A DNA stretch of 49,470 nt, taken from an uncultured Bacteroides sp. (lineage in GTDB: Bacteria > Bacteroidota > Bacteroidia > Bacteroidales > Bacteroidaceae). The notes beneath the pieces were generated by a model. The model worked only from the letters and a program-made list of their open reading frames with translations, did no database searches and was not told where the DNA came from. Position 1 is the first letter of the stretch; each line of letters begins with the position of its first letter. The stretch is from NCBI GenBank assembly GCA_900553185.1, contig USCT01000013.1, positions 1-49,470 of the forward strand. The letters run 5' to 3'. Made by a program: the position numbers and the translations under genes. Below, piece by piece: positions 17,902 through 26,243 of this stretch.

Positions 17902-18530
17902 TGGAAGTTAACGTATTAAATATTAAAGGTGAAGATACTGGAAGAAAAGTTTCTTTGAATGAAGCTATCTTCGGAATCACGCCAAATGATCACGCTATCT
18001 ATCTGGCTGTAAAACAGTTTATGGCTAATCAGCGCCAGGGAACTCACAAGTCTAAAGAAAGAAGCGAAATCAGTGGTTCTACTCGTAAATTAGGCCGCCA
18101 GAAAGGTGGAGGTGGTGCACGTCGTGGTGACATCAATTCTCCGTTGTTGGTAGGTGGTGCTCGTGTTTTCGGTCCGAAACCGCGTGACTATTGGTTCAAA
18201 CTGAACAAGAAAGTAAAAGCTTTGGCACGTAAGTCTGCTTTGTCTTACAAGGCTCAGGCTAACAGCATCGTAGTAGTAGAAGACTTCTCTTTTGAGGCTC
18301 CTAAGACTAAAGATTTTGTAAATGTTGTGAATAATCTTAAAGTAGCTGGTAAAAAGCTGCTTATGGTTTTGCCGGAAGCAAATAAAAACGTATATTTGTC
18401 TGCTCGTAACTTAGAGCGTGCAAATGTTACTATTGCTTCTGCGCTGAATACATACGCTGTATTGAACGCAGAAACTCTTGTTGTTACAGAGAACGCATTG
18501 AAAGCTATCGAGGAAACCTTGGTTAAATAA
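17901..18530 (+). CDS. rplD: 50S ribosomal protein L4 (uL4)
   Basis: 209 residues. L4 lines the exit tunnel and in E. coli is the repressor of the S10 operon. The tunnel loop includes STRKLGRQKGGGGARRGDINSPL around residues 54-76. The start overlaps the rplC stop by one base. Confidence 0.98.
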   Translation: MEVNVLNIKGEDTGRKVSLNEAIFGITPNDHAIYLAVKQFMANQRQGTHKSKERSEISGSTRKLGRQKGGGGARRGDINSPLLVGGARVFGPKPRDYWFKLNKKVKALARKSALSYKAQANSIVVVEDFSFEAPKTKDFVNVVNNLKVAGKKLLMVLPEANKNVYLSARNLERANVTIASALNTYAVLNAETLVVTENALKAIEETLVK

Positions 18531-18532
18531 TT

Positions 18533-18540
18533 AAAGGAGG
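18533..18540 (+). promoter_or_regulatory. Strong Shine-Dalgarno (AAAGGAGG) before rplW
   Basis: AAAGGAGG lies 10 nt before the rplW ATG, directly after the rplD stop. It is one of four full-strength sites in the r-protein cluster. Confidence 0.65.
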
Positions 18541-18550
18541 CTGAAGTAAT

Positions 18551-18841
18551 ATGGGAATCATCATTAAACCGTTAGTTACCGAAAAGATGACAGGGATCTC
18601 TGAAAAATCAAACCGTTTCGGATTCGTTGTTCGTCCTAATGCTAACAAATTAGAAATTAAGAGTGAAATCGAAGCTTTGTATAATGTGACTGTTCTTGAC
18701 GTGAATACCATTCGTTACGCAGGCAAGAACAAGAGCCGTTATACTAAATCAGGCCTGATCAATGGTCGTAAGAATGCATACAAGAAAGCAATCGTGACAT
18801 TGAAAGAAGGCGATACTATTGATTTTTATAGCAATATTTAA
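18551..18841 (+). CDS. rplW: 50S ribosomal protein L23 (uL23)
   Basis: 96 residues. L23 sits at the tunnel exit and forms the docking site for trigger factor and SRP. Landmarks are IIKPLVTEKMTG at the N-terminus, FVVRPNANKLEIKSEIEALYNVTV in the core, and a basic loop (GKNKSRYTKSGL). The start is set by AAAGGAGG 10 nt upstream. Confidence 0.97.
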   Translation: MGIIIKPLVTEKMTGISEKSNRFGFVVRPNANKLEIKSEIEALYNVTVLDVNTIRYAGKNKSRYTKSGLINGRKNAYKKAIVTLKEGDTIDFYSNI

Positions 18842-18848
18842 ATAGAAG

Positions 18849-19670
18849 ATGGCAGTACGTAAATTTAAGCCCACAACACCGGGGCAGAGACACAAAATTA
18901 TTGGTACTTTTGAGGAAATTACTGCATCGGTACCAGAAAAATCTCTTGTATATGGAAAGCGTTCTACAGGTGGTCGTAACCATGTAGGTAAAATGACAAT
19001 GCGCTATATTGGCGGTGGTCATAAGAGAAAATTCCGTATTATTGATTTCAAGAGAAATAAAGACGGTGTTCCAGCAGTTGTTAAGACAATTGAATACGAT
19101 CCGAATCGTTCGGCTCGTATCGCTCTGTTGTTTTATGCTGATGGTGAAAAAAGATATATCATTGCTCCTAATGGACTGCAGGTAGGTAGCACATTGATGT
19201 CTGGAGCGAATGCGGCGCCTGAGATTGGTAACGCACTTCCGCTTGAGAACATCCCGGTCGGTACTGTAATTCACAACATTGAATTACGTCCGGGTCAGGG
19301 TGCTGCTTTGGTTAGATCGGCTGGTAACTTTGCTCAGTTGACTTCTCGCGAAGGTAAATATTGTGTTATCAAATTGCCTTCAGGTGAAGTAAGACAGATC
19401 TTAAGTGCTTGTAAAGCTACTATCGGTAGCGTTGGTAACTCAGATCACGCACTGGAAGCATCAGGTAAGGCAGGTCGCTCTCGCTGGTTAGGACGTCGTC
19501 CTCACAACCGTGGTGTCGTTATGAACCCTGTTGATCACCCGATGGGTGGTGGTGAAGGTCGTCAGTCTGGTGGACACCCGAGATCACGTACCGGTTTGTA
19601 TGCTAAGGGCTTGAAGACAAGAGCACCTAAGAAACAGTCTTCTAAATATATAATTGAGAGAAGAAAGTAA
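18849..19670 (+). CDS. rplB: 50S ribosomal protein L2 (uL2)
   Basis: 273 residues. L2 is needed for subunit joining and peptidyl-transferase activity. Landmarks are KFKPTTPGQRHK at the start, GRNHVGKMTMRYIGGGHKR, and the C-terminal GVVMNPVDHPMGGGEGR with the conserved histidine (H229 in E. coli) present in DHPMGGG. It begins 7 nt after rplW. Confidence 0.98.
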   Translation: MAVRKFKPTTPGQRHKIIGTFEEITASVPEKSLVYGKRSTGGRNHVGKMTMRYIGGGHKRKFRIIDFKRNKDGVPAVVKTIEYDPNRSARIALLFYADGEKRYIIAPNGLQVGSTLMSGANAAPEIGNALPLENIPVGTVIHNIELRPGQGAALVRSAGNFAQLTSREGKYCVIKLPSGEVRQILSACKATIGSVGNSDHALEASGKAGRSRWLGRRPHNRGVVMNPVDHPMGGGEGRQSGGHPRSRTGLYAKGLKTRAPKKQSSKYIIERRK

Positions 19671-19692
19671 TAACTGATTAATTGAGTAAATT

Positions 19693-19962
19693 ATGAGTCG
19701 TTCATTAAAAAAAGGTCCATATATTAATGTAAAACTGGAAAATAAAGTGCTGGCTATGAATGAAAGCGGCAAGAAGTCAGTTGTTAAGACATGGGCTCGA
19801 GCTTCAATGATTTCGCCTGATTTCGTAGGGCATACAATTGCAGTTCATAACGGAAACAAATTTATTCCTGTATATGTTACAGAAAACATGGTAGGACACA
19901 AGTTGGGTGAATTTGCCCCGACCCGTACATTCCGTGGCCATGCAGGTAACAAGAAAAAATAA
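19693..19962 (+). CDS. rpsS: 30S ribosomal protein S19 (uS19)
   Basis: 89 residues. S19 is a 30S head protein that pairs with S13 and contacts tRNA. Landmarks are MSRSLKKGPYIN, TWARASMISPDFVGHTIAVHNG, and VTENMVGHKLGEFAPTRTFRGH. It follows rplB by 22 nt. Confidence 0.98.
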   Translation: MSRSLKKGPYINVKLENKVLAMNESGKKSVVKTWARASMISPDFVGHTIAVHNGNKFIPVYVTENMVGHKLGEFAPTRTFRGHAGNKKK

Positions 19963-20000
19963 AGACAGGAAACCTATTTGAAATAATAAAGTAATAAATA

Positions 20001-20408
20001 ATGGGAGCAAGAAAAAAAATATCGGCTGAAAAGAGAAAAGAAGCCCTTAAAACCATGTATTTTGCAAAATTGCAAAATGTGCCTACTTCTCCGCGTAAAA
20101 TGCGCCTCGTGGCTGACATGATTCGCGGTATGGAAGTGAACAGAGCACTTGGTGTACTGAAGTTTTCTTCTAAAGAAGCTTCTGCAAGAGTGGAAAAATT
20201 ATTACGCTCTGCTATTGCTAACTGGGAACAGAAGAACGAACGCAAAGCTGAAGACGGCGAATTGTTTGTAACTAAGATTTATGTTGACGGGGGAGCAACC
20301 TTGAAAAGAATGAGACCGGCTCCACAGGGTAGAGGTTACAGAATTCGTAAACGTTCTAATCATGTGACTTTGTTCGTAGATTCTAAGAATACTAATGATA
20401 AAAATTAA
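20001..20408 (+). CDS. rplV: 50S ribosomal protein L22 (uL22)
   Basis: 135 residues. L22 lines the exit tunnel opposite L4. Landmarks are TSPRKMRLVADMIRGMEVNRALGVL and the tunnel hairpin GATLKRMRPAPQGRGYRIRKRSNH, which is complete. No deletions of the kind linked to macrolide resistance are seen. rpsC follows after 6 nt. Confidence 0.97.
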   Translation: MGARKKISAEKRKEALKTMYFAKLQNVPTSPRKMRLVADMIRGMEVNRALGVLKFSSKEASARVEKLLRSAIANWEQKNERKAEDGELFVTKIYVDGGATLKRMRPAPQGRGYRIRKRSNHVTLFVDSKNTNDKN

Positions 20409-20414
20409 GACTAG

Positions 20415-21146
20415 ATGGGACAGAAAGTTAATCCGATAAGCAACCGTTTAGGAATTATCAGAGGATGGGATTCTAATTGGTACGGTGGCAAGAACTATGG
20501 TGATGCTTTGGTAGAAGACAGCAAAATCCGTAAATATCTGAATGCCAGACTTGCAAAAGCCAGCGTTTCAAGAATTGTAATAGAACGTACTCTGAAATTG
20601 GTGACCATTACAGTATGTACTGCTCGCCCGGGTATTATCATTGGTAAAGGTGGTCAGGAAGTTGATAAGTTGAAAGAGGAGTTGAAGAAGATCACCGATA
20701 AGGATATCCAGATCAATATCTTTGAAGTGAAGAGACCGGAACTTGATGCTGTTATCGTAGCAAACAATATTGCTCGCCAGGTAGAAGGTAAGATTGCTTA
20801 CCGTCGTGCTATCAAAATGGCTATTGCAAATACAATGCGTATGGGCGCAGAAGGTATCAAAGTGCTGATTTCTGGTCGTCTGAACGGTGCAGAAATGGCT
20901 CGTTCTGAAATGTATAAGGAAGGACGTACTCCGTTGCATACTTTCCGTGCAGATATCGATTACTGTCATACTGAAGCTCTGACTAAGGTTGGTTTGCTGG
21001 GTATTAAGGTTTGGATCTGCCGTGGTGAAGTGTATGGCAAACGTGAATTGGCTCCTAACTTTGTACAGACAAAGGAAAGCGGCCGTAGCGGCAATAGCAA
21101 CAATGGTGGAAAGAATTTCCGCAGAAAGAAAAACAACAATCGCTAA
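20415..21146 (+). CDS. rpsC: 30S ribosomal protein S3 (uS3)
   Basis: 243 residues. S3 forms part of the mRNA entry channel and helicase. The KH domain has the loop ARPGIIIGKGGQEVDKL (around residue 77), and the C-terminal domain has SGRLNGAEMARSEMYKEGRTPLHTFRADIDY. The tail is rich in Asn, Gly and Lys (GNSNNGGKNFRRKKNNNR), a low-complexity extension. Confidence 0.98.
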   Translation: MGQKVNPISNRLGIIRGWDSNWYGGKNYGDALVEDSKIRKYLNARLAKASVSRIVIERTLKLVTITVCTARPGIIIGKGGQEVDKLKEELKKITDKDIQINIFEVKRPELDAVIVANNIARQVEGKIAYRRAIKMAIANTMRMGAEGIKVLISGRLNGAEMARSEMYKEGRTPLHTFRADIDYCHTEALTKVGLLGIKVWICRGEVYGKRELAPNFVQTKESGRSGNSNNGGKNFRRKKNNNR

Positions 21147-21167
21147 CGAATTTGAATTTTAGGAATT

Positions 21168-21599
21168 ATGTTACAACCGAAAAAGACAAAATTCAGAAGA
21201 CAGCAGAAAGGTAGCGCTAAAGGTAACGCCCAGAGAGGACATCAGTTGGCCTTCGGTTCATTTGGTATCAAATCATTGCAGACTAAATGGATTACTGGTC
21301 GTCAGATTGAAGCAGCTCGTATTGCTGTAACAAGATATATGCAGCGTCAGGGACAGATTTGGATCCGTATATTCCCGGATAAACCTATTACTCGTAAGCC
21401 TGCTGATGTACGTATGGGTAAAGGTAAAGGTAATCCAGAAGGTTTTGTGGCTCCTGTAACTCCGGGTCGTATTCTGATCGAAGTTGAAGGTGTATCTTTT
21501 GATGTAGCAAAAGAAGCTTTGCGCTTGGCAGCACAGAAACTTCCTGTTACAACTAAGTTTATTGTTAGACGTGATTACGACGCAAGTCAAAACGCTTAA
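21168..21599 (+). CDS. rplP: 50S ribosomal protein L16 (uL16)
   Basis: 143 residues. L16 helps shape the A site of the 50S subunit. Landmarks are MLQPKKTKFRR, GSFGIKSLQTKWITGRQIEAARIAVTR, and IFPDKPITRKPADVRMGKGKGNPEGFVA. The conserved arginine hydroxylated in some bacteria lies in the MGKGKG region. rpmC follows 7 nt later. Confidence 0.98.
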   Translation: MLQPKKTKFRRQQKGSAKGNAQRGHQLAFGSFGIKSLQTKWITGRQIEAARIAVTRYMQRQGQIWIRIFPDKPITRKPADVRMGKGKGNPEGFVAPVTPGRILIEVEGVSFDVAKEALRLAAQKLPVTTKFIVRRDYDASQNA

Positions 21600-21606
21600 T
21601 TGAGAT

Positions 21607-21801
21607 ATGAAGATCGCAGAAATTAGAGAAATAGCTACCAACGAATTGGCAGAAAGAATTCAGACTGAAGAAGCCAATTATAATCAGATGGTGTTGAATC
21701 ATTCGATCTCTCCGCTGGAGAATCCTGCACAGATTAAAAACTTGCGCAGAACTATCGCACGTATGAAAACGGAATTGCGTCAGAGAGAACTTAACAAATA
21801 A
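21607..21801 (+). CDS. rpmC: 50S ribosomal protein L29 (uL29)
   Basis: 64 residues. L29 is a two-helix protein near the tunnel exit beside L23. The pattern KIAEIREIATNELAERI, NHSISPLENPAQIKNLRRTIARMKTEL fits the family. It lies between rplP and rpsQ, the standard position. Confidence 0.97.
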   Translation: MKIAEIREIATNELAERIQTEEANYNQMVLNHSISPLENPAQIKNLRRTIARMKTELRQRELNK

Positions 21802-21812
21802 TAATGGTCCTG

Positions 21813-22070
21813 ATGGAAGCTAGAAATTTAAGAAAAGAAAGAACAGGTGTTGTAATCAGCAACAAGATGGATAAGACCATTACTGTTGCCGCTAAGTTTA
21901 AGGAAAAACACCCGATTTATGGTAAGTTCGTTTCTAAAACGAAAAAATACCATGCTCATGACGAAAAGAACGAATGCCAGGTTGGCGATACTGTACGTAT
22001 CATGGAAACTCGTCCTTTGAGCAAAACCAAGAGATGGAGATTGATTGAAATTATTGAAAGAGCTAAGTAA
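21813..22070 (+). CDS. rpsQ: 30S ribosomal protein S17 (uS17)
   Basis: 85 residues from the chosen start, an OB-fold protein that binds 16S rRNA early in assembly. Landmarks are RNLRKERTGVVISNKMDKTITVAA and KTKKYHAHDEKNECQVGDTVRIMETRPLSKTKRW. An ATG three codons earlier (21804) overlaps the end of rpmC more tightly and would add MVL. The start at 21813 (MEARNLRKER) is preferred because the family normally begins there, but either is possible. Confidence 0.95.
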   Translation: MEARNLRKERTGVVISNKMDKTITVAAKFKEKHPIYGKFVSKTKKYHAHDEKNECQVGDTVRIMETRPLSKTKRWRLIEIIERAK

Positions 22071-22072
22071 TT

Positions 22073-22438
22073 ATGATACAAGCAGAATCCAGACTTACAG
22101 TATGTGACAACAGTGGTGCTAAGGAAGCTCTTTGTATTCGCGTTTTAGGCGGTACAAAGAGACGTTACGCCTCTGTTGGGGATGTTATTGTTGTTTCAAT
22201 AAAGAGTGTTATCCCCTCAAGTGATATTAAAAAAGGTGCCGTATCTAAGGCCTTGATTGTACGTACTAAGAAAGAAATCCGTCGTGCTGATGGTTCTTAC
22301 ATTCGTTTTGATGATAATGCCTGTGTATTGTTGAACAATGCAGGTGAAATTAGAGGAAGTCGTATCTTTGGCCCGGTAGCGAGAGAATTGCGTAATGCAA
22401 ACATGAAAGTGGTTTCACTTGCACCTGAAGTACTTTAA
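22073..22438 (+). CDS. rplN: 50S ribosomal protein L14 (uL14)
   Basis: 121 residues. L14 lies at the subunit interface. Landmarks are MIQAESRLTVCDNSGAKEALCIRVLGG at the N-terminus and the family signature FDDNACVLLNNAGEIRGSRIFGPVARELR. It begins 2 nt after the rpsQ stop. Confidence 0.98.
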   Translation: MIQAESRLTVCDNSGAKEALCIRVLGGTKRRYASVGDVIVVSIKSVIPSSDIKKGAVSKALIVRTKKEIRRADGSYIRFDDNACVLLNNAGEIRGSRIFGPVARELRNANMKVVSLAPEVL

Positions 22439-22458
22439 TTTTGTAAAAGATTTAAGTA

Positions 22459-22782
22459 ATGAGTAAATTACATATTAAAAAAGGCGATACAGTTTACGTA
22501 AACTCTGGTGAGGATAAAGGTAAGACTGGCCGCGTATTGAAAGTTCTTGTTAAAGAAGGACGTGCATTGGTAGAAGGTATCAATATGGTATCTAAGAGTA
22601 CCAAACCGAGCGCTAAGAATCCTCAAGGGGGTATTGTGAAGCAGGAAGCTCCTATTCACATTTCAAACCTGAATCCGGTAGATCCGAAAACAGGAAAACC
22701 GACTCGTGTAGGTAGAAGAGAAAGTTCTGATGGAAGAACATTTGTTCGTTATGCTAAAAAATCAGGAGAGGAGATTAAATAA
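22459..22782 (+). CDS. rplX: 50S ribosomal protein L24 (uL24)
   Basis: 107 residues. L24 initiates 50S assembly and sits by the tunnel exit. The KOW motif is KGDTVYVNSGEDKGKTGRVLKV (residues 7-28), followed by VEGINMVSKSTKPSAKNPQGGIV. Its stop TAA overlaps the rplE ATG by one base. The last codons contain GAGGAG, 8 nt before that ATG, which may serve rplE. Confidence 0.97.
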   Translation: MSKLHIKKGDTVYVNSGEDKGKTGRVLKVLVKEGRALVEGINMVSKSTKPSAKNPQGGIVKQEAPIHISNLNPVDPKTGKPTRVGRRESSDGRTFVRYAKKSGEEIK

Positions 22783-23339
22783 TGAGTAATACTGCAAGCC
22801 TTAAGAAAGAATATGCAGAGCGCATTGCTCCTGCGTTGAAGAATCAGTTCCAGTACTCTTCATCTATGCAGATTCCAGTACTCAAGAAGATTGTAATCAA
22901 TCAGGGTTTGGGTATGGCTGTAGCTGATAAGAAAATTATCGATGTTGCTATCAATGAGTTGACAGCTATTACCGGTCAGAAGGCCGTTGCTACTGTTTCT
23001 CGCAAGGATATCGCGAACTTTAAGTTGCGTAAAAAAATGCCTATTGGCGTTATGGTAACTTTGCGTCGTGAAAGAATGTATGAATTCTTGGAAAAACTTG
23101 TTCGTGTAGCACTGCCGCGTATCCGTGACTTTAAGGGTATTGAAAGCAAGTTTGATGGTAGAGGTAATTATACACTGGGTATCCAGGAACAGATCATCTT
23201 CCCTGAAATCAATATCGATTCCATCACAAAAATCTTAGGTATGAACATTACTTTTGTGACTACAGCCAAGACTGATGAAGAGGGTTATGCTCTGTTGAAG
23301 GAATTCGGTTTACCGTTTAAAAACGCTAAAAAAGATTGA
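22782..23339 (+). CDS. rplE: 50S ribosomal protein L5 (uL5)
   Basis: 185 residues. L5 binds 5S rRNA and contacts the head of the 30S subunit. Landmarks are IPVLKKIVINQGLGMAVADKKII and RDFKGIESKFDGRGNYTLGIQEQIIFPEI. The one-base overlap with rplX implies coupled translation. Confidence 0.98.
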   Translation: MSNTASLKKEYAERIAPALKNQFQYSSSMQIPVLKKIVINQGLGMAVADKKIIDVAINELTAITGQKAVATVSRKDIANFKLRKKMPIGVMVTLRRERMYEFLEKLVRVALPRIRDFKGIESKFDGRGNYTLGIQEQIIFPEINIDSITKILGMNITFVTTAKTDEEGYALLKEFGLPFKNAKKD

Positions 23340-23345
23340 TAAGTT

Positions 23346-23645
23346 ATGGCAAAAGAATCAATGAAGGCTCGTGAAGTAAGAAGAGCCAAACTCGTTGCTA
23401 AATATGCTGAGAAGCGTGCTGCATTGAAAAAGATTGTAAATTCTGGTGATCCTGCTGAAGCTTTCGCTGCTGCACAGAAATTACAGGACCTGCCGAAGAA
23501 TGCTAATCCGATTCGTTTGCATAACCGTTGTAAGCTGACTGGTCGTCCAAAAGGTTATATGCGTCAGTTCGGTATCTCACGTATCCAGTTCCGTGAAATG
23601 GCTTCTAATGGCTTGATTCCGGGCGTTAAGAAAGCAAGCTGGTAA
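23346..23645 (+). CDS. rpsN: 30S ribosomal protein S14 (uS14), zinc-free type
   Basis: 99 residues, the long form of S14. The C-terminal core has LHNRCKLTGRPKGYMRQFGISRIQFREMA. The two CxxC pairs of the short zinc-binding type are absent and only one Cys remains, so it should not need zinc. It lies between rplE and rpsH, as in other spc operons. Confidence 0.97.
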   Translation: MAKESMKAREVRRAKLVAKYAEKRAALKKIVNSGDPAEAFAAAQKLQDLPKNANPIRLHNRCKLTGRPKGYMRQFGISRIQFREMASNGLIPGVKKASW

Positions 23646-23703
23646 TTTTTTATATTATTAAATATTGTCAGGGTAGTCCTGATTAATTTAACAATTCATT
23701 TAT

Positions 23704-24099
23704 ATGACAGATCCAATCGCAGATTTTCTCACAAGATTGAGAAATGCAATTAGTGCTAAGCACAGAGTGGTGGAAGTGCCTGCTTCAAACTTGAAAAAGG
23801 AAATTACAAAAATCCTGTTTGACAAAGGCTACATCTTGAACTACAAATTTGTAGAAGATGGTCCTCAAGGTACTATCAAAGTTGCTTTGAAGTATGATGC
23901 AGTTAACAAGGTTAACGCTATCAAGAAACTTGTTCGAGTATCTACTCCGGGTATGCGTAAGTATACCGGCTACAAAGACATGCCGAGAGTTATTAATGGA
24001 TTAGGTATTGCTATAATATCTACTTCCAAAGGTGTGATGACAGACAAAGAAGCTGCTGCTTTGAAAATTGGCGGTGAAGTTCTTTGCTATGTATATTAA
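23704..24099 (+). CDS. rpsH: 30S ribosomal protein S8 (uS8)
   Basis: 131 residues. S8 organises the central domain of 16S rRNA and represses the spc operon in E. coli. Landmarks are TDPIADFLTRLRNAISAKHRVVEVPAS and the C-terminal STSKGVMTDKEAAALKIGGEVLCYVY. The 58-nt gap from rpsN is AT-rich with no clear hairpin. Confidence 0.98.
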   Translation: MTDPIADFLTRLRNAISAKHRVVEVPASNLKKEITKILFDKGYILNYKFVEDGPQGTIKVALKYDAVNKVNAIKKLVRVSTPGMRKYTGYKDMPRVINGLGIAIISTSKGVMTDKEAAALKIGGEVLCYVY

Positions 24100-24102
24100 T
24101 GT

Positions 24103-24108
24103 AGGAGG
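24103..24108 (+). promoter_or_regulatory. Strong Shine-Dalgarno (AGGAGG) before rplF
   Basis: AGGAGG is 7 nt before the rplF ATG, in the short rpsH-rplF gap. It has near-optimal sequence and spacing. Confidence 0.7.
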
Positions 24109-24115
24109 ATAAGCT

Positions 24116-24685
24116 ATGTCAAGAATAGGTAAATTGCCCGTTAGTATTCCTGCTGGAGTAACAGTTACTCTGAAGGATAACGTAGTAAACGTAAAAGGTC
24201 CGAAAGGTGAGTTGAGTCAGTATGTAAATCCTGCTATTGAAGTAGAAATTGCAGACGGACATGTGGTGTTGAAGGAAAATGAAAATGCTATGCTTGATAA
24301 CCTGAAACAGCGTCATGCATTCCATGGTTTGTATCGTGCATTGATCCACAACATGGTTGTAGGTGTTTCTGAAGGTTACAAGAAAGAGTTGGAACTTGTC
24401 GGTGTTGGTTACCGTGCTTCTAACAATGGTAACATCCTTGATTTTGCATTGGGATATACGCATAATATCTTTATGCAACTTCCTCCTGAAATTAAGGTTG
24501 AAACTAAATCAGAAAGAAATAAGAACCCTCTTATTATATTGGAATCTTGTGACAAACAGCTGCTCGGTCAGGTTTGTTCAAAAATACGTTCTTTCCGTAA
24601 GCCTGAACCTTACAAAGGAAAAGGTATTAAGTTTGTTGGTGAAGAAATTCGTAGAAAGTCTGGTAAATCAGCTGGTGCAAAATAA
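24116..24685 (+). CDS. rplF: 50S ribosomal protein L6 (uL6)
   Basis: 189 residues. L6 lies near the sarcin-ricin loop. Landmarks are MSRIGKLPVSIPAGVTV, VKGPKGELSQ, and the C-terminal signature PEPYKGKGIKFVGEEIRRKSGKSAGAK. The start is fixed by AGGAGG 7 nt upstream. Confidence 0.98.
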   Translation: MSRIGKLPVSIPAGVTVTLKDNVVNVKGPKGELSQYVNPAIEVEIADGHVVLKENENAMLDNLKQRHAFHGLYRALIHNMVVGVSEGYKKELELVGVGYRASNNGNILDFALGYTHNIFMQLPPEIKVETKSERNKNPLIILESCDKQLLGQVCSKIRSFRKPEPYKGKGIKFVGEEIRRKSGKSAGAK

Positions 24686-24706
24686 TTCACATAAAATCGT
24701 ACAATT

Positions 24707-25048
24707 ATGACAACAAAAATAGAAAGACGAATTAAGATCAAATATAGAGTACGCAACAAGATTTCAGGTACCGCTGAACGTCCGCGTATGAGTGTGTTTA
24801 GAAGTAACAAGCAGATTTATGTTCAGGTTATCGACGATTTGAGCGGTAGAACATTGGCTGCTGCTTCTTCATTGGGTATGGAACCTATGCCAAAGAAGGA
24901 ACAGGCTGCTAAGGTTGGTGAACTGATCGCTAAGAAAGCTCAGGAAGCTGGTATTACGACTGTCGTATTCGACCGTAATGGTTACTTGTATCATGGGAGA
25001 GTAAAAGAAGTAGCTGACGCTGCTCGTAACGGTGGACTTAAATTTTAA
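24707..25048 (+). CDS. rplR: 50S ribosomal protein L18 (uL18)
   Basis: 113 residues. L18 binds 5S rRNA together with L5. Landmarks are YRVRNKISGTAERPRMSVFRSNKQIYVQVIDD and VVFDRNGYLYHGRVKEVADAARNGGLKF. rpsE begins 6 nt after the stop. Confidence 0.98.
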   Translation: MTTKIERRIKIKYRVRNKISGTAERPRMSVFRSNKQIYVQVIDDLSGRTLAAASSLGMEPMPKKEQAAKVGELIAKKAQEAGITTVVFDRNGYLYHGRVKEVADAARNGGLKF

Positions 25049-25054
25049 TGGATT

Positions 25055-25570
25055 ATGGCAGTTAATAATAGAGTTAAGATCACTAACGATATAGAATTGA
25101 AAGATAGACTGGTTGCAATCAACCGCGTTACTAAGGTTACAAAGGGTGGTAGAACTTTCAGTTTTGCTGCGATTGTAGTTGTAGGTAATGAAGATGGTAT
25201 CATTGGTTGGGGACTGGGTAAAGCAGGTGAAGTTACTGCAGCTATTGCAAAAGGTGTAGAAGCTGCAAAGAAAAACCTGACTCGTGTTCCTGTATTGAAA
25301 GGTACTGTTCCTCACGAACAGACTGCTAAATTTGGCGGCGCTGAAGTATTTATTAAGCCGGCTTCAACCGGTACCGGAGTTGTGGCTGGTGGTGCAATGC
25401 GTGCTGTATTGGAAAGTGTTGGTATTACTGACGTTCTGGCTAAGTCAAAGGGATCATCTAACCCTCATAACTTGGTGAAGGCTACAATCTTGGCTCTGAG
25501 TGAGATGAGAGATGCTCGCATGGTAGCTCAGAATAGAGGTGTAAGTTTGGATAAAGTATTTAGAGGATAA
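25055..25570 (+). CDS. rpsE: 30S ribosomal protein S5 (uS5)
   Basis: 171 residues. S5 acts in decoding accuracy and forms part of the mRNA entry channel. Landmarks are RVTKVTKGGRTFSFAAIVVVGNEDGIIGWGLGKAGEV and the C-terminal SKGSSNPHNLVKATILAL. A strong Shine-Dalgarno for rpmD overlaps the stop. Confidence 0.98.
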   Translation: MAVNNRVKITNDIELKDRLVAINRVTKVTKGGRTFSFAAIVVVGNEDGIIGWGLGKAGEVTAAIAKGVEAAKKNLTRVPVLKGTVPHEQTAKFGGAEVFIKPASTGTGVVAGGAMRAVLESVGITDVLAKSKGSSNPHNLVKATILALSEMRDARMVAQNRGVSLDKVFRG

Positions 25571-25575
25571 GGAGG
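25569..25575 (+). promoter_or_regulatory. Strong Shine-Dalgarno (AAGGAGG) before rpmD
   Basis: AAGGAGG begins inside the rpsE stop codon and lies 6 nt before the rpmD ATG. It supports rpmD as a real, efficiently translated small gene. Confidence 0.7.
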
Positions 25576-25581
25576 AAAAAT

Positions 25582-25758
25582 ATGTCAACTATTAAGATTA
25601 AACAAGTAAAGAGTAGAATTGGTGCTCCTGCAGACCAGAAAAGAACGTTGGATGCACTGGGACTTCGCAAATTGAATCGTGTGGTTGAACACGAAGAAAC
25701 TCCTTCGATTCTGGGTATGATCAACAAGGTTAAACACCTGATTGAGATTGTTAAGTAA
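25582..25758 (+). CDS. rpmD: 50S ribosomal protein L30 (uL30)
   Basis: 58 residues. L30 is a small 50S protein found in many but not all bacteria. It begins MSTIKIKQVKSRIG and contains DQKRTLDALGLRKLNRVVEHEETPSILGMINKVKHL, a clear match to the family. It lies between rpsE and rplO, the normal place, and has a strong Shine-Dalgarno. Confidence 0.96.
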   Translation: MSTIKIKQVKSRIGAPADQKRTLDALGLRKLNRVVEHEETPSILGMINKVKHLIEIVK

Positions 25759-25792
25759 TATATTGTTAGTTAATACTAAAGATTTTTACAAT

Positions 25793-26239
25793 ATGAATTT
25801 AAATAGTTTACGTCCTGCAGAAGGTTCTATCAAAACTAGAAAAAGAGTTGGTCGTGGTGCCGGTTCAGGTTTAGGTGGTACTTCAACAAGAGGACATAAA
25901 GGAGCAAAGCAGAGATCTGGTTACTCTAAGAAGATTGGTTTCGAAGGTGGTCAGATGCCTCTCCAGCGTCGTGTTCCGAAATTTGGTTTTAAGAATATTA
26001 ACCGTGTAGAATACAAGGCTATTAACTTGGATACTATCCAGAAATTGGCAGAAGCCAAGAATCTGACTAAGGTGGGTATTAATGAGTTGATTCAAGCTGG
26101 TTTCATTTCTTCTAACCAATTAGTGAAAGTTCTTGGTAACGGTAGTTTAACTACTAAACTTGATGTAGAAGCTAATGCTTTCTCTAAGAGTGCGGTAGCT
26201 GCAATCGAAGCCGTTGGTGGTAATGCAGTAAAACTCTGA
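25793..26239 (+). CDS. rplO: 50S ribosomal protein L15 (uL15)
   Basis: 148 residues from the ATG at 25793. L15 is a late-assembly 50S protein. It begins MNLNSLRPAEGSIKTRKRVGRGAGSGLGGTSTRGHKG, the typical Gly/Arg-rich N-terminus, and has GFEGGQMPLQRRVPKFGF. The frame is open to an ATG at 25742 inside rpmD, but that would add a non-homologous leader, so 25793 is chosen. secY starts 4 nt after the stop. Confidence 0.97.
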   Translation: MNLNSLRPAEGSIKTRKRVGRGAGSGLGGTSTRGHKGAKQRSGYSKKIGFEGGQMPLQRRVPKFGFKNINRVEYKAINLDTIQKLAEAKNLTKVGINELIQAGFISSNQLVKVLGNGSLTTKLDVEANAFSKSAVAAIEAVGGNAVKL

Positions 26240-26243
26240 TTCA

